From positions 1-64,000 of the forward strand of contig NZ_JADPQG010000002.1 in the NCBI RefSeq assembly GCF_015687175.1: DNA of 64,000 bases, in the 5' to 3' direction. This DNA comes from Reinekea sp. G2M2-21. GTDB lineage: Bacteria; Pseudomonadota; Gammaproteobacteria; Pseudomonadales; Natronospirillaceae. The notes beneath the pieces are model-generated. The model was not told where the DNA came from and did not search any database. It worked only from the letters and a program-made list of their open reading frames with translations. Below, one piece after another: positions 53,743 to 62,287 of this stretch. The stretch's first letter is position 1, and every line of letters begins with the position of its first letter. A program made the position numbers and the translations under genes.

Positions 53743-54084
53743 CTACTTTTTCTTCAACGGCGGCTTTGCAAAGCTGACCCCCATCCAACCGCGGGCCATA
53801 AACTGACGGATATTGGCATGGTCAGTACCATTTGGGTCGGCCAGCACGTCTCGGTAATGTTCGCCAAATAAAGCGAGGGTGTGCCCTTCCGACATGCCTG
53901 CTTTATGGGCAAAACAAAGTACCTTACAGGAGCCCTGATTTTCGGTTTCACTATTGCGCAATTCACCGTTAACAAATGCAGAAGGGGTAAAGTCAAATTC
54001 AGAATCGATGGCAGAGAGGACATCGGCAAACATAAGGGATTCAGGGTGCTGATACACAGCAGCCATTAGTTCTTTTAACGTCAT
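53743..54084 (-). CDS. hopJ: HopJ family protein
   Basis: A 113-residue protein with the HopJ pattern: DVLSAIDSEFDFTPSAFVNGELRN in the first half, GSCKVLCFAHKAGMSEGHTLALFGEHYRDVL and then HANIRQFMARGWMGVSF in the second. The family is annotated as a type III effector after Pseudomonas, but occurs in many bacteria without such a system, and none is visible here. A housekeeping role is more likely. It is followed on the minus strand by no close gene. Confidence 0.88.
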   Translation of the reverse strand: MTLKELMAAVYQHPESLMFADVLSAIDSEFDFTPSAFVNGELRNSETENQGSCKVLCFAHKAGMSEGHTLALFGEHYRDVLADPNGTDHANIRQFMARGWMGVSFAKPPLKKK

Positions 54085-54185
54085 AGTATTTACTCAGATC
54101 TTGATGCGACCTATTGGGCCTGAGTTTCGCATTCTTGTCAAAATTGACTAGGCCAGCCTACTTATTAACCACTTAACAGCTATGT

Positions 54186-54860
54186 CTAATTTACCGTTTT
54201 GCAGTGTTGAATAGCTTCGTTCAGGTTCGCCAGTATACTCAGCTTCTCAGGTGCGTTTTGGGATACATAGAACACAAGGCGGACGTCTGGCAAAGTAACA
54301 ATATTTAGGGTGTCAAAGGAAGTCTGTTCGTCTTGGACTAACATCAGTCTGGGTAACAGCGCGGCATCAACGCGTTCATTCTCCACCATGAGAATCCCCT
54401 GATTGTAGCGGTTAACCGGCGAAACAGAGGCGCCGACGGACAGCAGAATTTCATGAAAAACCGAGCCCTGAACCGTTGCAACTGTCCTGCCCTTCAGTTT
54501 ACGGACGTCATCCAACATAGGATCTTTGGTCACAAAGGCGGGCTCAATGACGGCGACAGCATCACTGGCAAGCGCCCAGTCACTGCGAGCTGGGGACTCG
54601 ACGAGAGGAAAGATTACGTCACTGTTTTCTTGGTCAATCATCGCCACAGCACGGGCGAACGGGACGACATCCACGAAGTATTGATAGTCAGCTTTTTGCA
54701 GCACACATTGAAAACTATCGCCTATCTCGCCTTTTGCCTTTGCGCCTTCGAAGTAGAACGCGCTTGTCGATATTTCGCTGCCCACAATACGTACGTCAGC
54801 CGCATCAACCCGAAAGGCCAACATGCAATTTAACAAAATGACAATACCGAACCGAGTCAT
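54186..54860 (-). CDS. Periplasmic solute-binding protein-like (SBP family 3)
   Basis: A 224-residue protein with a signal peptide ending RVDA (about residue 20). The two-lobe binding-protein pattern is visible: VVPFARAVAMIDQENSDVIFPLVESPAR and LKGRTVATVQGSVFHE (second lobe). No ABC permease or ATPase is nearby, so it may be a solitary sensor or oxidoreductase-associated binding protein. The ligand cannot be inferred. It is slightly shorter than usual. Confidence 0.72.
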   Translation of the reverse strand: MTRFGIVILLNCMLAFRVDAADVRIVGSEISTSAFYFEGAKAKGEIGDSFQCVLQKADYQYFVDVVPFARAVAMIDQENSDVIFPLVESPARSDWALASDAVAVIEPAFVTKDPMLDDVRKLKGRTVATVQGSVFHEILLSVGASVSPVNRYNQGILMVENERVDAALLPRLMLVQDEQTSFDTLNIVTLPDVRLVFYVSQNAPEKLSILANLNEAIQHCKTVN

Positions 54861-55039
54861 TCAGACACCTAAATATTCACGTGATCACACTATAGTGTAT
54901 TGATGGAATCGCGTCGGCTGGTTGAGAGCTATTCCCATTGGGGATGTCAATTATTTAGACGCAGTTCACGTTTTCAAAGCTATAGGAGGCGCCCAGTCTG
55001 GCTTCGAAAAAAGAAAGCGGACCGGGTTCCACGAAATGG

Positions 55040-55921
55040 CTAACGCAAGGAAAACAGGTATTCAGCGATGGCCCGACGGTCAGATTCCGGCATGCGACTG
55101 GTGCCGTGTTCGATCACTTCCACCATGGACCCGCCGACGAAATCACCATCCGGCAACATACCATCGGCCAGAAAATACACCAGGTCCTCTTCGGTCCAGT
55201 CCATGCGTTCCAGCGCGGCACCGACGATAGAGGGAGCGCTTAACCCGCCCGGTATATCACGGCTTCCGCCTAGATAGGGGGCAATAAAAGCGCCCAAGGA
55301 ATTTCGTGGGTTATGGCACTCGCCGCAATGACCGACGACATCCACCAAATATCGTCCTCGCCCGATTGCTGTTGATTGATCAATATTCAATGACTGAGTC
55401 GACGCAAATAACCAACGCCAGGGCTTTAAACCCAAGCGAATATTATAGGGAAAGGCGAGTTGATGAGACGGTGCTGGCTGATCAACCGCTGTAGTTTTTT
55501 GTAAAGCTGCAAAAAGATCAGCGACATCCTGATCTGAAAGACTTCGATAACTTAAGAACGGAAATGCCGGGTAGTAGGACTGCCCTTGTCGATTACGCCC
55601 CTGACGCAACGCTGCCTCAAACTCAGCTAACGACCAATTGCCGATACCCGCCGTCTTGCTGGCGGTGATATTGGGCGCGTAAAAGTCACCGAACGGAGTG
55701 TCCAACCTGGGACCGCCAGCGAAGGCCAACGCGGCATCTTCCGTGGTATCTGTATGACAGGCAAAACAACCGGCGGTATTCAGGAGCGTTTGTCCTCGCG
55801 CAACATCACCAATCTGTTCTATCGCGGGGCGTTGCTCACCAACAGGTGTAAAAACGACCGCTAGAAATATTGCGACGATTGCCGTGTCAATGGCGATAAA
55901 CCATTTTAACCATGGTCTCAT
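55040..55921 (-). CDS. Membrane-anchored diheme cytochrome c
   Basis: I start at the ATG at 55921 (MRPWLKWF) with GGAGAG upstream; the TTG four codons earlier overlaps that site. The 293-residue protein has an N-terminal anchor or signal segment (about 5-25) and two class I cytochrome domains with CFACH near residue 52 and CGECH near 197. Met ligands are likely in the LFSLR-preceding RMPESDRRAI region and the first domain's PAFPFLSYRSL area. Such proteins accept electrons from periplasmic dehydrogenases. The partner is not in the window. Confidence 0.87.
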   Translation of the reverse strand: MRPWLKWFIAIDTAIVAIFLAVVFTPVGEQRPAIEQIGDVARGQTLLNTAGCFACHTDTTEDAALAFAGGPRLDTPFGDFYAPNITASKTAGIGNWSLAEFEAALRQGRNRQGQSYYPAFPFLSYRSLSDQDVADLFAALQKTTAVDQPAPSHQLAFPYNIRLGLKPWRWLFASTQSLNIDQSTAIGRGRYLVDVVGHCGECHNPRNSLGAFIAPYLGGSRDIPGGLSAPSIVGAALERMDWTEEDLVYFLADGMLPDGDFVGGSMVEVIEHGTSRMPESDRRAIAEYLFSLR

Positions 55922-56042
55922 ATTGCTCTCCAATTCCGCTTCTTATTTACCGGCGGATTCCTAATGCATTCCAACTCAGGCCAATTTATTAAAATTGCCC
56001 GGAATTAAGGACCGGTTCTGATTTTTTTGAATAATACCCTTC

Positions 56043-56996
56043 TCAGGGCGCATCAGCGTTGTATAAAAAATTATCCAGCCCCTGAGATTTCAGCAGACCA
56101 GAGACCTCTTGAGCTTCAATGGGTAACCATGGTCCGAGTAAGACCCGATACCCCTGTTTGGTGGCATCGTACCAAGTCACTAATTGCGATTGATAGTCGC
56201 GTAACCGTAAATCTGACGACATCTGCTGCACTGAGGTTTCTAAGGTAAACAATCCCAGATGCAAATACCAACCTGGTGCTAACATCTGTGCTGTCTTTTT
56301 ACTGCCCATAGACATCTCAGGCGACTCTTCAATTACCGCTGCAGAGCGGGTGTCATGGGTTTCCGCAATCTTTTGTTTCGTCGACGAGTCAGCTCGCGGA
56401 CTCACTAATGGAATTTGACCTGAGCGAGATTCTTCTGCTCCGGCGAAAGATGTGTTGTCTAATACAACGGGTTGGTTGACTAAGGAGGTGATTGGTCGTT
56501 GACCGGGCACATAAACAGCGCCCAATGGGTCTGCCGTTTTGACTCGCGCATCCAACGATTGAAAACGCATTAACCAGAAACGCAGTCCAAATCTCAGCTG
56601 AAAATCAGCACTGCCTGGTTGCCATTGAGTTTCTGCCACCAAACTCAGAGGTTCTAATAGATTGCGTTGAAAACCAACTCCCAGCCAAGCGGTCAGTCTG
56701 TTATTGGGTAGTTGCCATTGCACACTCGCGGTCGGATACCACTGAGTGTTCAATTCGGAGCTGTAAATCAGGCGACTATCTAAGCGGATTCGATAGGCGC
56801 GCTGCGATTCAGCACCGGGTTCTGTTAAATCCATACCGGCAGCAAAAACCGTCCTCTGGCCCAGTGTACCCGCCAATTCAACGCCATAGCCAGGGTTCAA
56901 AACATTTAGTGGTGAAGACACAACAAACGCAGAAAAATGTTCGTCGTGTGCCCAAACAACAGACATCAGGCACATCACCAACACAAGTCGCCGCAC
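56043..56996 (-). CDS. Secreted protein with C-terminal SPOR-like domain
   Basis: A 317-residue protein with a signal peptide (cleavage near VVWA, residue 16). Residues about 20-170 are beta-rich with alternating hydrophobic residues and many Trp/Arg, like part of an outer-membrane barrel. A disordered Ser/Thr/Glu linker follows, then a C-terminal domain of about 75 residues with YLHLGLFTLETSVQQMSSDL and YRVLLGPWLPIEAQEV, which is the SPOR pattern binding denuded peptidoglycan. The combination is unusual. Role in the envelope is inferred. Confidence 0.68.
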   Translation of the reverse strand: MRRLVLVMCLMSVVWAHDEHFSAFVVSSPLNVLNPGYGVELAGTLGQRTVFAAGMDLTEPGAESQRAYRIRLDSRLIYSSELNTQWYPTASVQWQLPNNRLTAWLGVGFQRNLLEPLSLVAETQWQPGSADFQLRFGLRFWLMRFQSLDARVKTADPLGAVYVPGQRPITSLVNQPVVLDNTSFAGAEESRSGQIPLVSPRADSSTKQKIAETHDTRSAAVIEESPEMSMGSKKTAQMLAPGWYLHLGLFTLETSVQQMSSDLRLRDYQSQLVTWYDATKQGYRVLLGPWLPIEAQEVSGLLKSQGLDNFLYNADAP

Positions 56997-57032
56997 ATTA
57001 AACCCCTACTCACATTCTCCAGACCCAAACCG

Positions 57033-57064
57033 CCAACCACGCCGAGGTGGTTGGCTCGTTTTTT
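57033..57064. terminator. Strong hairpin between aroE and the SPOR gene
   Basis: CCAACCAC at 57033-57040 pairs with GTGGTTGG at 57047-57054. The T-run (57059-57064) is on the plus strand, while both flanking genes read on the minus strand, so its use as the aroE terminator is uncertain. Confidence 0.5.
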
Positions 57065-57107
57065 ATAAGCATTGAGCTGAGAATAGCAGGTTAATGACTG
57101 GGCCGTT

Positions 57108-57920
57108 TCAGTCTTTCAAGGACTGACGGATCTGCTCTATGACCGGTTGAGTTTCTGGTCGCACACCACGCCAGATCGAAAAGCTCTCGGCGGCCTGGTT
57201 CACCAACATGCCCAGCCCGTCGGCACAATGAACGGCACCCTGTTTTTTCGCCCAAACCATAAACGCTGTCGGTTCTTTCCCGTACATCATGTCATAACAT
57301 TTGCTGCCAGCATTAATCGTCCCCGGCGGCAGCGGTGGTACCTGGCCTGACAAACTTGCGGAAGTTCCATTGATGACAATGTCGAACTGACCGGTTAAGT
57401 CTTCAAAGGTTGAGGGCGTCAGCTCTGGAAAGTCATCGGCTAGCTCTTCTACCTTTTTCAGAGTTCGATTTGCTAAAACTAAGCTGGCGGGATTGGCTTC
57501 CAATAGCGGTTCCAAAACACCACGGACGGCACCGCCGGCACCGAGAATCAGAATATTTTGACCTTCAATCGGCCATTTCAATTGCTCAGTCAAATCGGCC
57601 AGCAACCCGACTCCATCGGTGGTATCACCAAAAATCCGTCCGTCGTCGAGCTTCATCAGTGTATTTATGGCTCTCGCCCGCTTCGCACGCTCGGTCATTT
57701 CATCGACAAAATCAAATGCATCGCCCTTAAACGGCACAGTAACATTGAAACCACGAAAGCCCTCTTTGAACAGTTGCCAGACCCGTGTCTCGAAACTGGT
57801 AATAGGCAGCTCTATCCCTTCATATTGCAACGACTGTTTGGTTTGCGCGGCAAACAGAGTGTGAATCTGAGGTGACAGACTGTGAGTAATCGGGTGACCA
57901 ATAACAGCGTAACGATCCAT
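57108..57920 (-). CDS. aroE: Shikimate dehydrogenase
   Basis: A 270-residue enzyme that reduces 3-dehydroshikimate with NADPH. It begins YAVIGHPITHSLSPQIH and has GFNVTVPFKGDAF with the catalytic Lys at about 65, followed by DTTDGVGLLAD (catalytic Asp). The NADP-binding loop is ILILGAGGAVRGV at about 122-134 and ANRTLKKVEEL follows. Length and order are normal. The gene reads alone on the minus strand. Confidence 0.94.
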   Translation of the reverse strand: MDRYAVIGHPITHSLSPQIHTLFAAQTKQSLQYEGIELPITSFETRVWQLFKEGFRGFNVTVPFKGDAFDFVDEMTERAKRARAINTLMKLDDGRIFGDTTDGVGLLADLTEQLKWPIEGQNILILGAGGAVRGVLEPLLEANPASLVLANRTLKKVEELADDFPELTPSTFEDLTGQFDIVINGTSASLSGQVPPLPPGTINAGSKCYDMMYGKEPTAFMVWAKKQGAVHCADGLGMLVNQAAESFSIWRGVRPETQPVIEQIRQSLKD

Positions 57921-58223
57921 TAAACAACCTTTTCAATAGCGGATAGTGAAAACGATAAAGAGCTTCGTGACATTTGTCTATGCCCTTTCGAATTTCGACA
58001 GATTAATCTGGACACTATTCAGCGCCTTTTTTAGGTACATTGAAAAGTATAGACACTCTCAGCAATAATATTTGATCAATTCTCAAATCCGATGACAATC
58101 ACTTGTCAAAACGAGCAATACCCGAGGCCCTAGCGATAGTTAGAAAAATGATTTTGTACTGGCCGGAACGAAGACAAAAAGGAACGGGAAAGGCAAACAG
58201 CGAAGACGCTACAGGTCAGCACC
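57921..58223. other. Intergenic region upstream of aroE
   Basis: About 300 bp between aroE and the GGDEF-EAL gene, both on the minus strand. No gene, hairpin or repeat stands out. It should contain the aroE promoter. Confidence 0.4.
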
Positions 58224-59882
58224 TTACTCTGACAAAGAGCGAACTATTTTAATACGATTTGACTTAGACGCATAATCAACAAACGCAGGCAGGGGCAAGG
58301 CTTTGGCAAAATAGTACCCCTGCCCTTGTTCACAGCCCATTTCACGAAGCTGTTCAAGTTGTTCGAGCTGCTCAATACCTTCACCCACCACTTCCAGTTT
58401 TAACCGGTGCGCAAAGCTGACAATGGACTCAACAATGGTTTTAGCTGAGCGGTCCAAGTTCATCCGTTGCACAAAGCTTTTATCAATTTTAACAATGGAG
58501 ATAGGAAATTCCTGCACATGAACTAAGGCGGAATAACCGGTCCCGAAATCATCGAGTGATATTTTCACCCCCAGATTGTTAATTTCGGTGAGCGTTTTCT
58601 TAACCAGTTCTGGGTTGCTGAGCACCGCCGTTTCAGTCAGTTCAAATTCCAGTTGCGAGCGTGAGCTTTTCCAGGCACGAATTCGCTTGGGTAAATTCTC
58701 ACAGAACGTCGGATCCTGCAGCTGTTTAAAACTGAGATTAATCGCAATGTTAAGCCCGGTTAACCCCATCCGTTCCATCAACAGGATGTCTCGTTCAGCC
58801 TGCGATAAAATCCAATTACCCAAGGGTAAAATCATGCCGCTGTTTTCTGCGACATAAATAAAATCGGACGGCGGAATAGACCCATAGCGTGGATGATCCC
58901 AGCGAATTAATGCTTCCATCCCAACAACCTTGTTGGTTATCAGGTCAACGCGGGGCTGATAGTGCAGTTGGAACTCATTTTCGCGCAGTGCCCTGCGTAT
59001 TTCTGCGGACATATCCATTTGAAACCACGGTGTTGCCGTACGGTCATACAGAAAGACCTGTTGCTTATATCGTTTCCCGGTTTTCATCGCTTCGTGTGCC
59101 TGGGCAATTAATTCTTCGGCGCTGCCAATCGTTTCCGGATACAAAACTGCGCCAATAAACGCGACGACGTCAATTCGCTTACCAAACAATTCAAACCGAT
59201 GTGTAAAGGATGACCTGACCATATCCAGAGCTTGGCTGAGCTCCTCTTTATCCGACAGAGATTCGACCAATAATAAAAATTCGTCGCCGCCAAGCCGACC
59301 AACGCAAAAGCGACCACCCATAATCAGAGCCAAGCGCTGTGCCACCATGCACAACACCTGGTTGGCAAATCCATAGCCATGAATTTCATTCACTTTCTGG
59401 AAATCAGCCAGATCCACAGAGCAAACACCAAAGGGACGGCCCGTCGATGACATGTCTTTGATGGCCTGCTCAACCCGAGCGGTAAATCCTTCCGCGTTGT
59501 AACACCCCGTCAGTGAGTCATGTGTTGACATACGTTGTATGACTTCGCGGCGGTGAAAAGCGCGCAACAAAACCTGACTGACAGCTTTATAGCTCAACTC
59601 GTCCAGCAACAGAACATCATGAATACCCAGTTCCAACAGTGCGCTGAAACGGGGCTCAAGAAACTGAGGTTCTAACGCGACCCAGACCGCTTCATTTTGA
59701 TTTAGAAGAAAAGAATCTAAGTGAGATTCATCAGCATAAAACATGACAACATCAATATTGTCTGTGTCATTGAAATAGTTGATTTTGGATACACGATGGC
59801 CTTGCGATTCCAGCAAGGTTGGTAAATCCGCTACAAAGTCAGATTCTGACAGGAACAGACCAATATGAAGTTTCTCCTGCAT
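58224..59882 (-). CDS. Dual GGDEF-EAL cyclic-di-GMP protein with receiver-like N-terminus
   Basis: A 552-residue protein. Residues 1-115 look like a receiver fold, but the strand that should end in the phosphorylated Asp reads VVMFYADES, so phosphorylation is doubtful. The GGDEF domain (about 120-285) has an intact GRLGGDEFLLLVE. The EAL domain (about 300-545) has GMEALIRWDHPRYG, LAINLSFKQL, ELTETAVL and DDFGTGYSAL with the catalytic Glu and metal Asp residues. Both synthesis and breakdown of c-di-GMP appear possible. The signal is unknown. Confidence 0.88.
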   Translation of the reverse strand: MQEKLHIGLFLSESDFVADLPTLLESQGHRVSKINYFNDTDNIDVVMFYADESHLDSFLLNQNEAVWVALEPQFLEPRFSALLELGIHDVLLLDELSYKAVSQVLLRAFHRREVIQRMSTHDSLTGCYNAEGFTARVEQAIKDMSSTGRPFGVCSVDLADFQKVNEIHGYGFANQVLCMVAQRLALIMGGRFCVGRLGGDEFLLLVESLSDKEELSQALDMVRSSFTHRFELFGKRIDVVAFIGAVLYPETIGSAEELIAQAHEAMKTGKRYKQQVFLYDRTATPWFQMDMSAEIRRALRENEFQLHYQPRVDLITNKVVGMEALIRWDHPRYGSIPPSDFIYVAENSGMILPLGNWILSQAERDILLMERMGLTGLNIAINLSFKQLQDPTFCENLPKRIRAWKSSRSQLEFELTETAVLSNPELVKKTLTEINNLGVKISLDDFGTGYSALVHVQEFPISIVKIDKSFVQRMNLDRSAKTIVESIVSFAHRLKLEVVGEGIEQLEQLEQLREMGCEQGQGYYFAKALPLPAFVDYASKSNRIKIVRSLSE

Positions 59883-60105
59883 ATCGACTACTCTGATGAT
59901 CTCAATGATTATTTATAGTCGGCGAAGAGAAGTTGGATGTAATAATTTGTAAGAAGGATGTGATCAAGTTGGCAAAAAGCGTGAGACACTGACTGAAAGA
60001 AAAAGAAATTCAGGAAGATGTCGAACTTCCTATAATTATTCGTTATAAATATTGCCCAGCACATTCGCAGAGCAGATAGGTTTCAGGCTATTGGAGAGGC
60101 GCAGA

Positions 60106-60127
60106 AAATACCCCTTATGAGGTATTT
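60106..60127 (-). terminator. Hairpin after tatC
   Basis: AAATACC at 60106-60112 pairs with GGTATTT at 60121-60127. On the minus strand it follows the tatC stop by about 20 bp and is followed by TTTTCT, so it is a likely terminator of the ubiB-hisE-hit-tatABC unit. Confidence 0.6.
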
Positions 60128-60146
60128 GATTTATTGACCAACGCGG

Positions 60147-60917
60147 TCAGTCGACCTTCTCCCCGTTGCTTTCCTCTGCAACCGCTTTTGGTAAAAACCG
60201 GCTCATCAACAGGCCCAATTCGAACAAAGCATACATAGGCACCGCAAGAATTGATTGTGATATGACATCAGGGGGTGTCAGGAGCATGCCAATAACAAAG
60301 CAGCTGACAAAAATGTACGGTCGCTTTTCGGCCAGCGACTGCGCTGAAACCATCCCTGCACGCACCAACAAAAAGGTAGCGATTGGTATTTCAAACGCAA
60401 GACCAAAGGAAAAAAACATCTTCAGGCAGAAATCCAACACATTGGAAATGTCGGGCATGATATTGATGCCTTCAGGTCCTGCACCGGTAAAAAAGCCAAA
60501 CACCAAAGGCAATACCACAAAGTACACAAAGGCGACGCCGGAATAAAAGAGGATAACACTGGTGATAAACAACGGAACCGCTAACTTCCGCTCATGCTTA
60601 TACAAAGCCGGGGCAATAAAGCCCCAGACCTGATGCAGGATATAGGGCATGGCCAACAACGCCGACATTACAAACGCCAGTTTCAATGGCACCAGAAACG
60701 GCGAGGCCACGCCGGTTGCGATAAGCGCGCCGTTTTCTTTATCAGGCAACAACGCATTCAGTGGTTCCACCAGGATCATGTACATTTCGCCGGAAAAAAA
60801 ATACAGGCCGATAAAGATGATCAGCACGGCAACAACGCTGCGTAGCAAACGATCCCGTAATTCGCGCAGGTGCTCGACCAATGGCATCGAAAATTGATTA
60901 GGATCGGTCGGTGTCAT
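60147..60917 (-). CDS. tatC: Sec-independent translocase subunit TatC
   Basis: A 256-residue protein with six membrane segments. N-terminal PLVEHLRELRDRLLRSV, the TatC signature for signal-peptide binding, is intact, and GLAFEIPIATFLL and RPYIFVSCFVIGMLLTPPDVISQ mark the later segments. It receives twin-arginine substrates with TatB. Its start lies 20 bp inside the end of tatB, so the two are translationally coupled. Confidence 0.94.
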   Translation of the reverse strand: MTPTDPNQFSMPLVEHLRELRDRLLRSVVAVLIIFIGLYFFSGEMYMILVEPLNALLPDKENGALIATGVASPFLVPLKLAFVMSALLAMPYILHQVWGFIAPALYKHERKLAVPLFITSVILFYSGVAFVYFVVLPLVFGFFTGAGPEGINIMPDISNVLDFCLKMFFSFGLAFEIPIATFLLVRAGMVSAQSLAEKRPYIFVSCFVIGMLLTPPDVISQSILAVPMYALFELGLLMSRFLPKAVAEESNGEKVD

Positions 60918-61263
60918 TCGTTTTCTCTACTGTGTTATCACTTGCTTGAGTTGCAGCCGGAGGCTCCGGTAAATCATTGGAGGTTGGCGCAATAGAGGGC
61001 ACCTCCGCATCTTCGTTTTGATGAGAGTGCGGTTGGTTTTTGGCAGTGAAATCCATGTCCTTAGTTTCGGCCATGATTTTCTTATTCAGCTCATCCAGCT
61101 TAATTTCCTGTTCAATCTGATTTTGCAATCCGGTCATAAAGCGACGCGCTTGGCCCATGGTTTTACCCACAGTACGCACCACACCCGGCAACCGTTCCGG
61201 TCCGACGACGACCATTGCGATCACCGCCAGCACGACGAGTTCTGAGAATCCTATATCAAACAT
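60898..61263 (-). CDS. tatB: Sec-independent translocase subunit TatB
   Basis: I start at the ATG at 61263 (MFDIGFSELVVLAVIAM), with GAGG 7 bp upstream. The 121-residue protein has one membrane helix, the GPERLPGVVRTVG hinge, an amphipathic helix and an acidic disordered tail. It forms the receptor complex with TatC, encoded next with a 20-bp overlap. TatA is encoded 42 bp upstream. Confidence 0.92.
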   Translation of the reverse strand: MFDIGFSELVVLAVIAMVVVGPERLPGVVRTVGKTMGQARRFMTGLQNQIEQEIKLDELNKKIMAETKDMDFTAKNQPHSHQNEDAEVPSIAPTSNDLPEPPAATQASDNTVEKTNDTDRS

Positions 61264-61305
61264 GTATTGCCTCAACCAACGCTATTATCAGACGAATACC
61301 ACCTA

Positions 61306-61536
61306 TTACTTGGTTTTTTCTTCGTCTTTCACTTCAGAAAAATTCGCATCAGCGGCATCTTTTTTCTCCAATGATTCAGGTTCTTTTTTGTCATCTTCAT
61401 TCATGGCGTTTTTAAAGCTTTTTATTGCACCACCAACATCGCCACCGAGGTTTTTCAGTCGCTTGGTTCCGAAGATTAAAATGACGATGGCCAATACGAT
61501 TAATAATTGCCAAATTGAAATACCACCAAAACCCAT
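61306..61536 (-). CDS. tatA: Sec-independent translocase subunit TatA
   Basis: A 76-residue protein with an N-terminal membrane helix ([17 protein letters not shown]), [21 protein letters not shown] as hinge and amphipathic helix, and a charged tail. TatA oligomers form the transport pathway. Gene order tatA-tatB-tatC is the usual one and follows hit on the minus strand. Confidence 0.93.
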   Translation of the reverse strand: MGFGGISIWQLLIVLAIVILIFGTKRLKNLGGDVGGAIKSFKNAMNEDDKKEPESLEKKDAADANFSEVKDEEKTK

Positions 61537-61554
61537 TGAACTACCCTCTTTTAA

Positions 61555-61911
61555 TTAATCGATGACCGGAAAACCGGTCCAGGTTGATTTGCGGACGTCG
61601 CCCAGAATATGAAAATGTACGTGGTCGACTTCCTGACCACCACCGGCACCGGTATTTACCACCAAGCGGAAGCCTTCTTCAAGACCCATGTCTCGGGCGA
61701 TAGCCGGTGCTTTACCTATCATCGCCTGAATCACGGCCTGATTACTATCATCCATATGATTTAGACTGGCTACATGCAGCTTCGGAATCAACAACACATG
61801 GACCGGGGCTTTGGGCGCAATATCCCAAAATGCCAAGTATTGATCGTCTTCGTAAACTTTTTTCGACGGTATGTCACCGGCGATTATTTTGCAAAACAAA
61901 CAGTCTGTCAT
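61555..61911 (-). CDS. HIT family nucleotide-binding protein
   Basis: Start at the ATG at 61911 (MTDCLFCKIIAGDIPSKK), since the extended frame to 62043 runs through hisE. The 118-residue protein is HinT-like: CLFCKI, HVLLIPKLHVASLN, and the catalytic HVHFHIL (HxHxH) at about 99-105. HinT proteins hydrolyse purine nucleoside phosphoramidates. It sits between hisE and tatA, where several related genomes have no gene. Confidence 0.92.
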   Translation of the reverse strand: MTDCLFCKIIAGDIPSKKVYEDDQYLAFWDIAPKAPVHVLLIPKLHVASLNHMDDSNQAVIQAMIGKAPAIARDMGLEEGFRLVVNTGAGGGQEVDHVHFHILGDVRKSTWTGFPVID

Positions 61912-61919
61912 GATGCACC

Positions 61920-62255
61920 CTATTTTTTGCTGCGATTGGCTTTTTCTTCCAACCCGGACAAGCCTTCGCGACGCGCCAGCTCCGCCAGTATGGCTTCGGG
62001 CCGGATATTTAACTTGGCTAACATGACCAACGTGTGAAACCACAGATCGGCTGTTTCATAAACGACCTTATCCTGTTGATCTACGTTGATCTCTGCGTTT
62101 TTGGCGGCCAGAACCGTCTCAAATGCCTCTTCTCCGACCTTTTCCAGGATTTTGTCGAGTCCTTTGCTGTACAGGGAGGCCACATAGGAGCTGTCTGCTG
62201 CCGCATCTTTGCGACTTTCAAGAGTGTCAGCCAGTTTCGTCAGGATATCAATCAT
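61920..62255 (-). CDS. hisE: Phosphoribosyl-ATP pyrophosphatase
   Basis: A 111-residue all-helical protein with [29 protein letters not shown], the EExxE metal-binding region of the MazG-like HisE fold. It cleaves pyrophosphate from PR-ATP in histidine synthesis. The usual partner hisI, which precedes hisE in Pseudomonas, is absent here, so the cyclohydrolase must be elsewhere. It lies between ubiB (33 bp before) and hit. Confidence 0.92.
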   Translation of the reverse strand: MIDILTKLADTLESRKDAAADSSYVASLYSKGLDKILEKVGEEAFETVLAAKNAEINVDQQDKVVYETADLWFHTLVMLAKLNIRPEAILAELARREGLSGLEEKANRSKK

Positions 62256-62287
62256 ATCGTTTCCCGTTTACAAAGCATTGTATTTAA

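Noticed and set aside
53743-54084. Type III secretion effector
   Set aside because: HopJ homologues are widespread and there is no secretion system here, so the effector label is not supported.
57033-57064. Terminator of a hidden plus-strand gene
   Set aside because: No plausible plus-strand ORF or RNA leads into it, though its T-run is on that strand.
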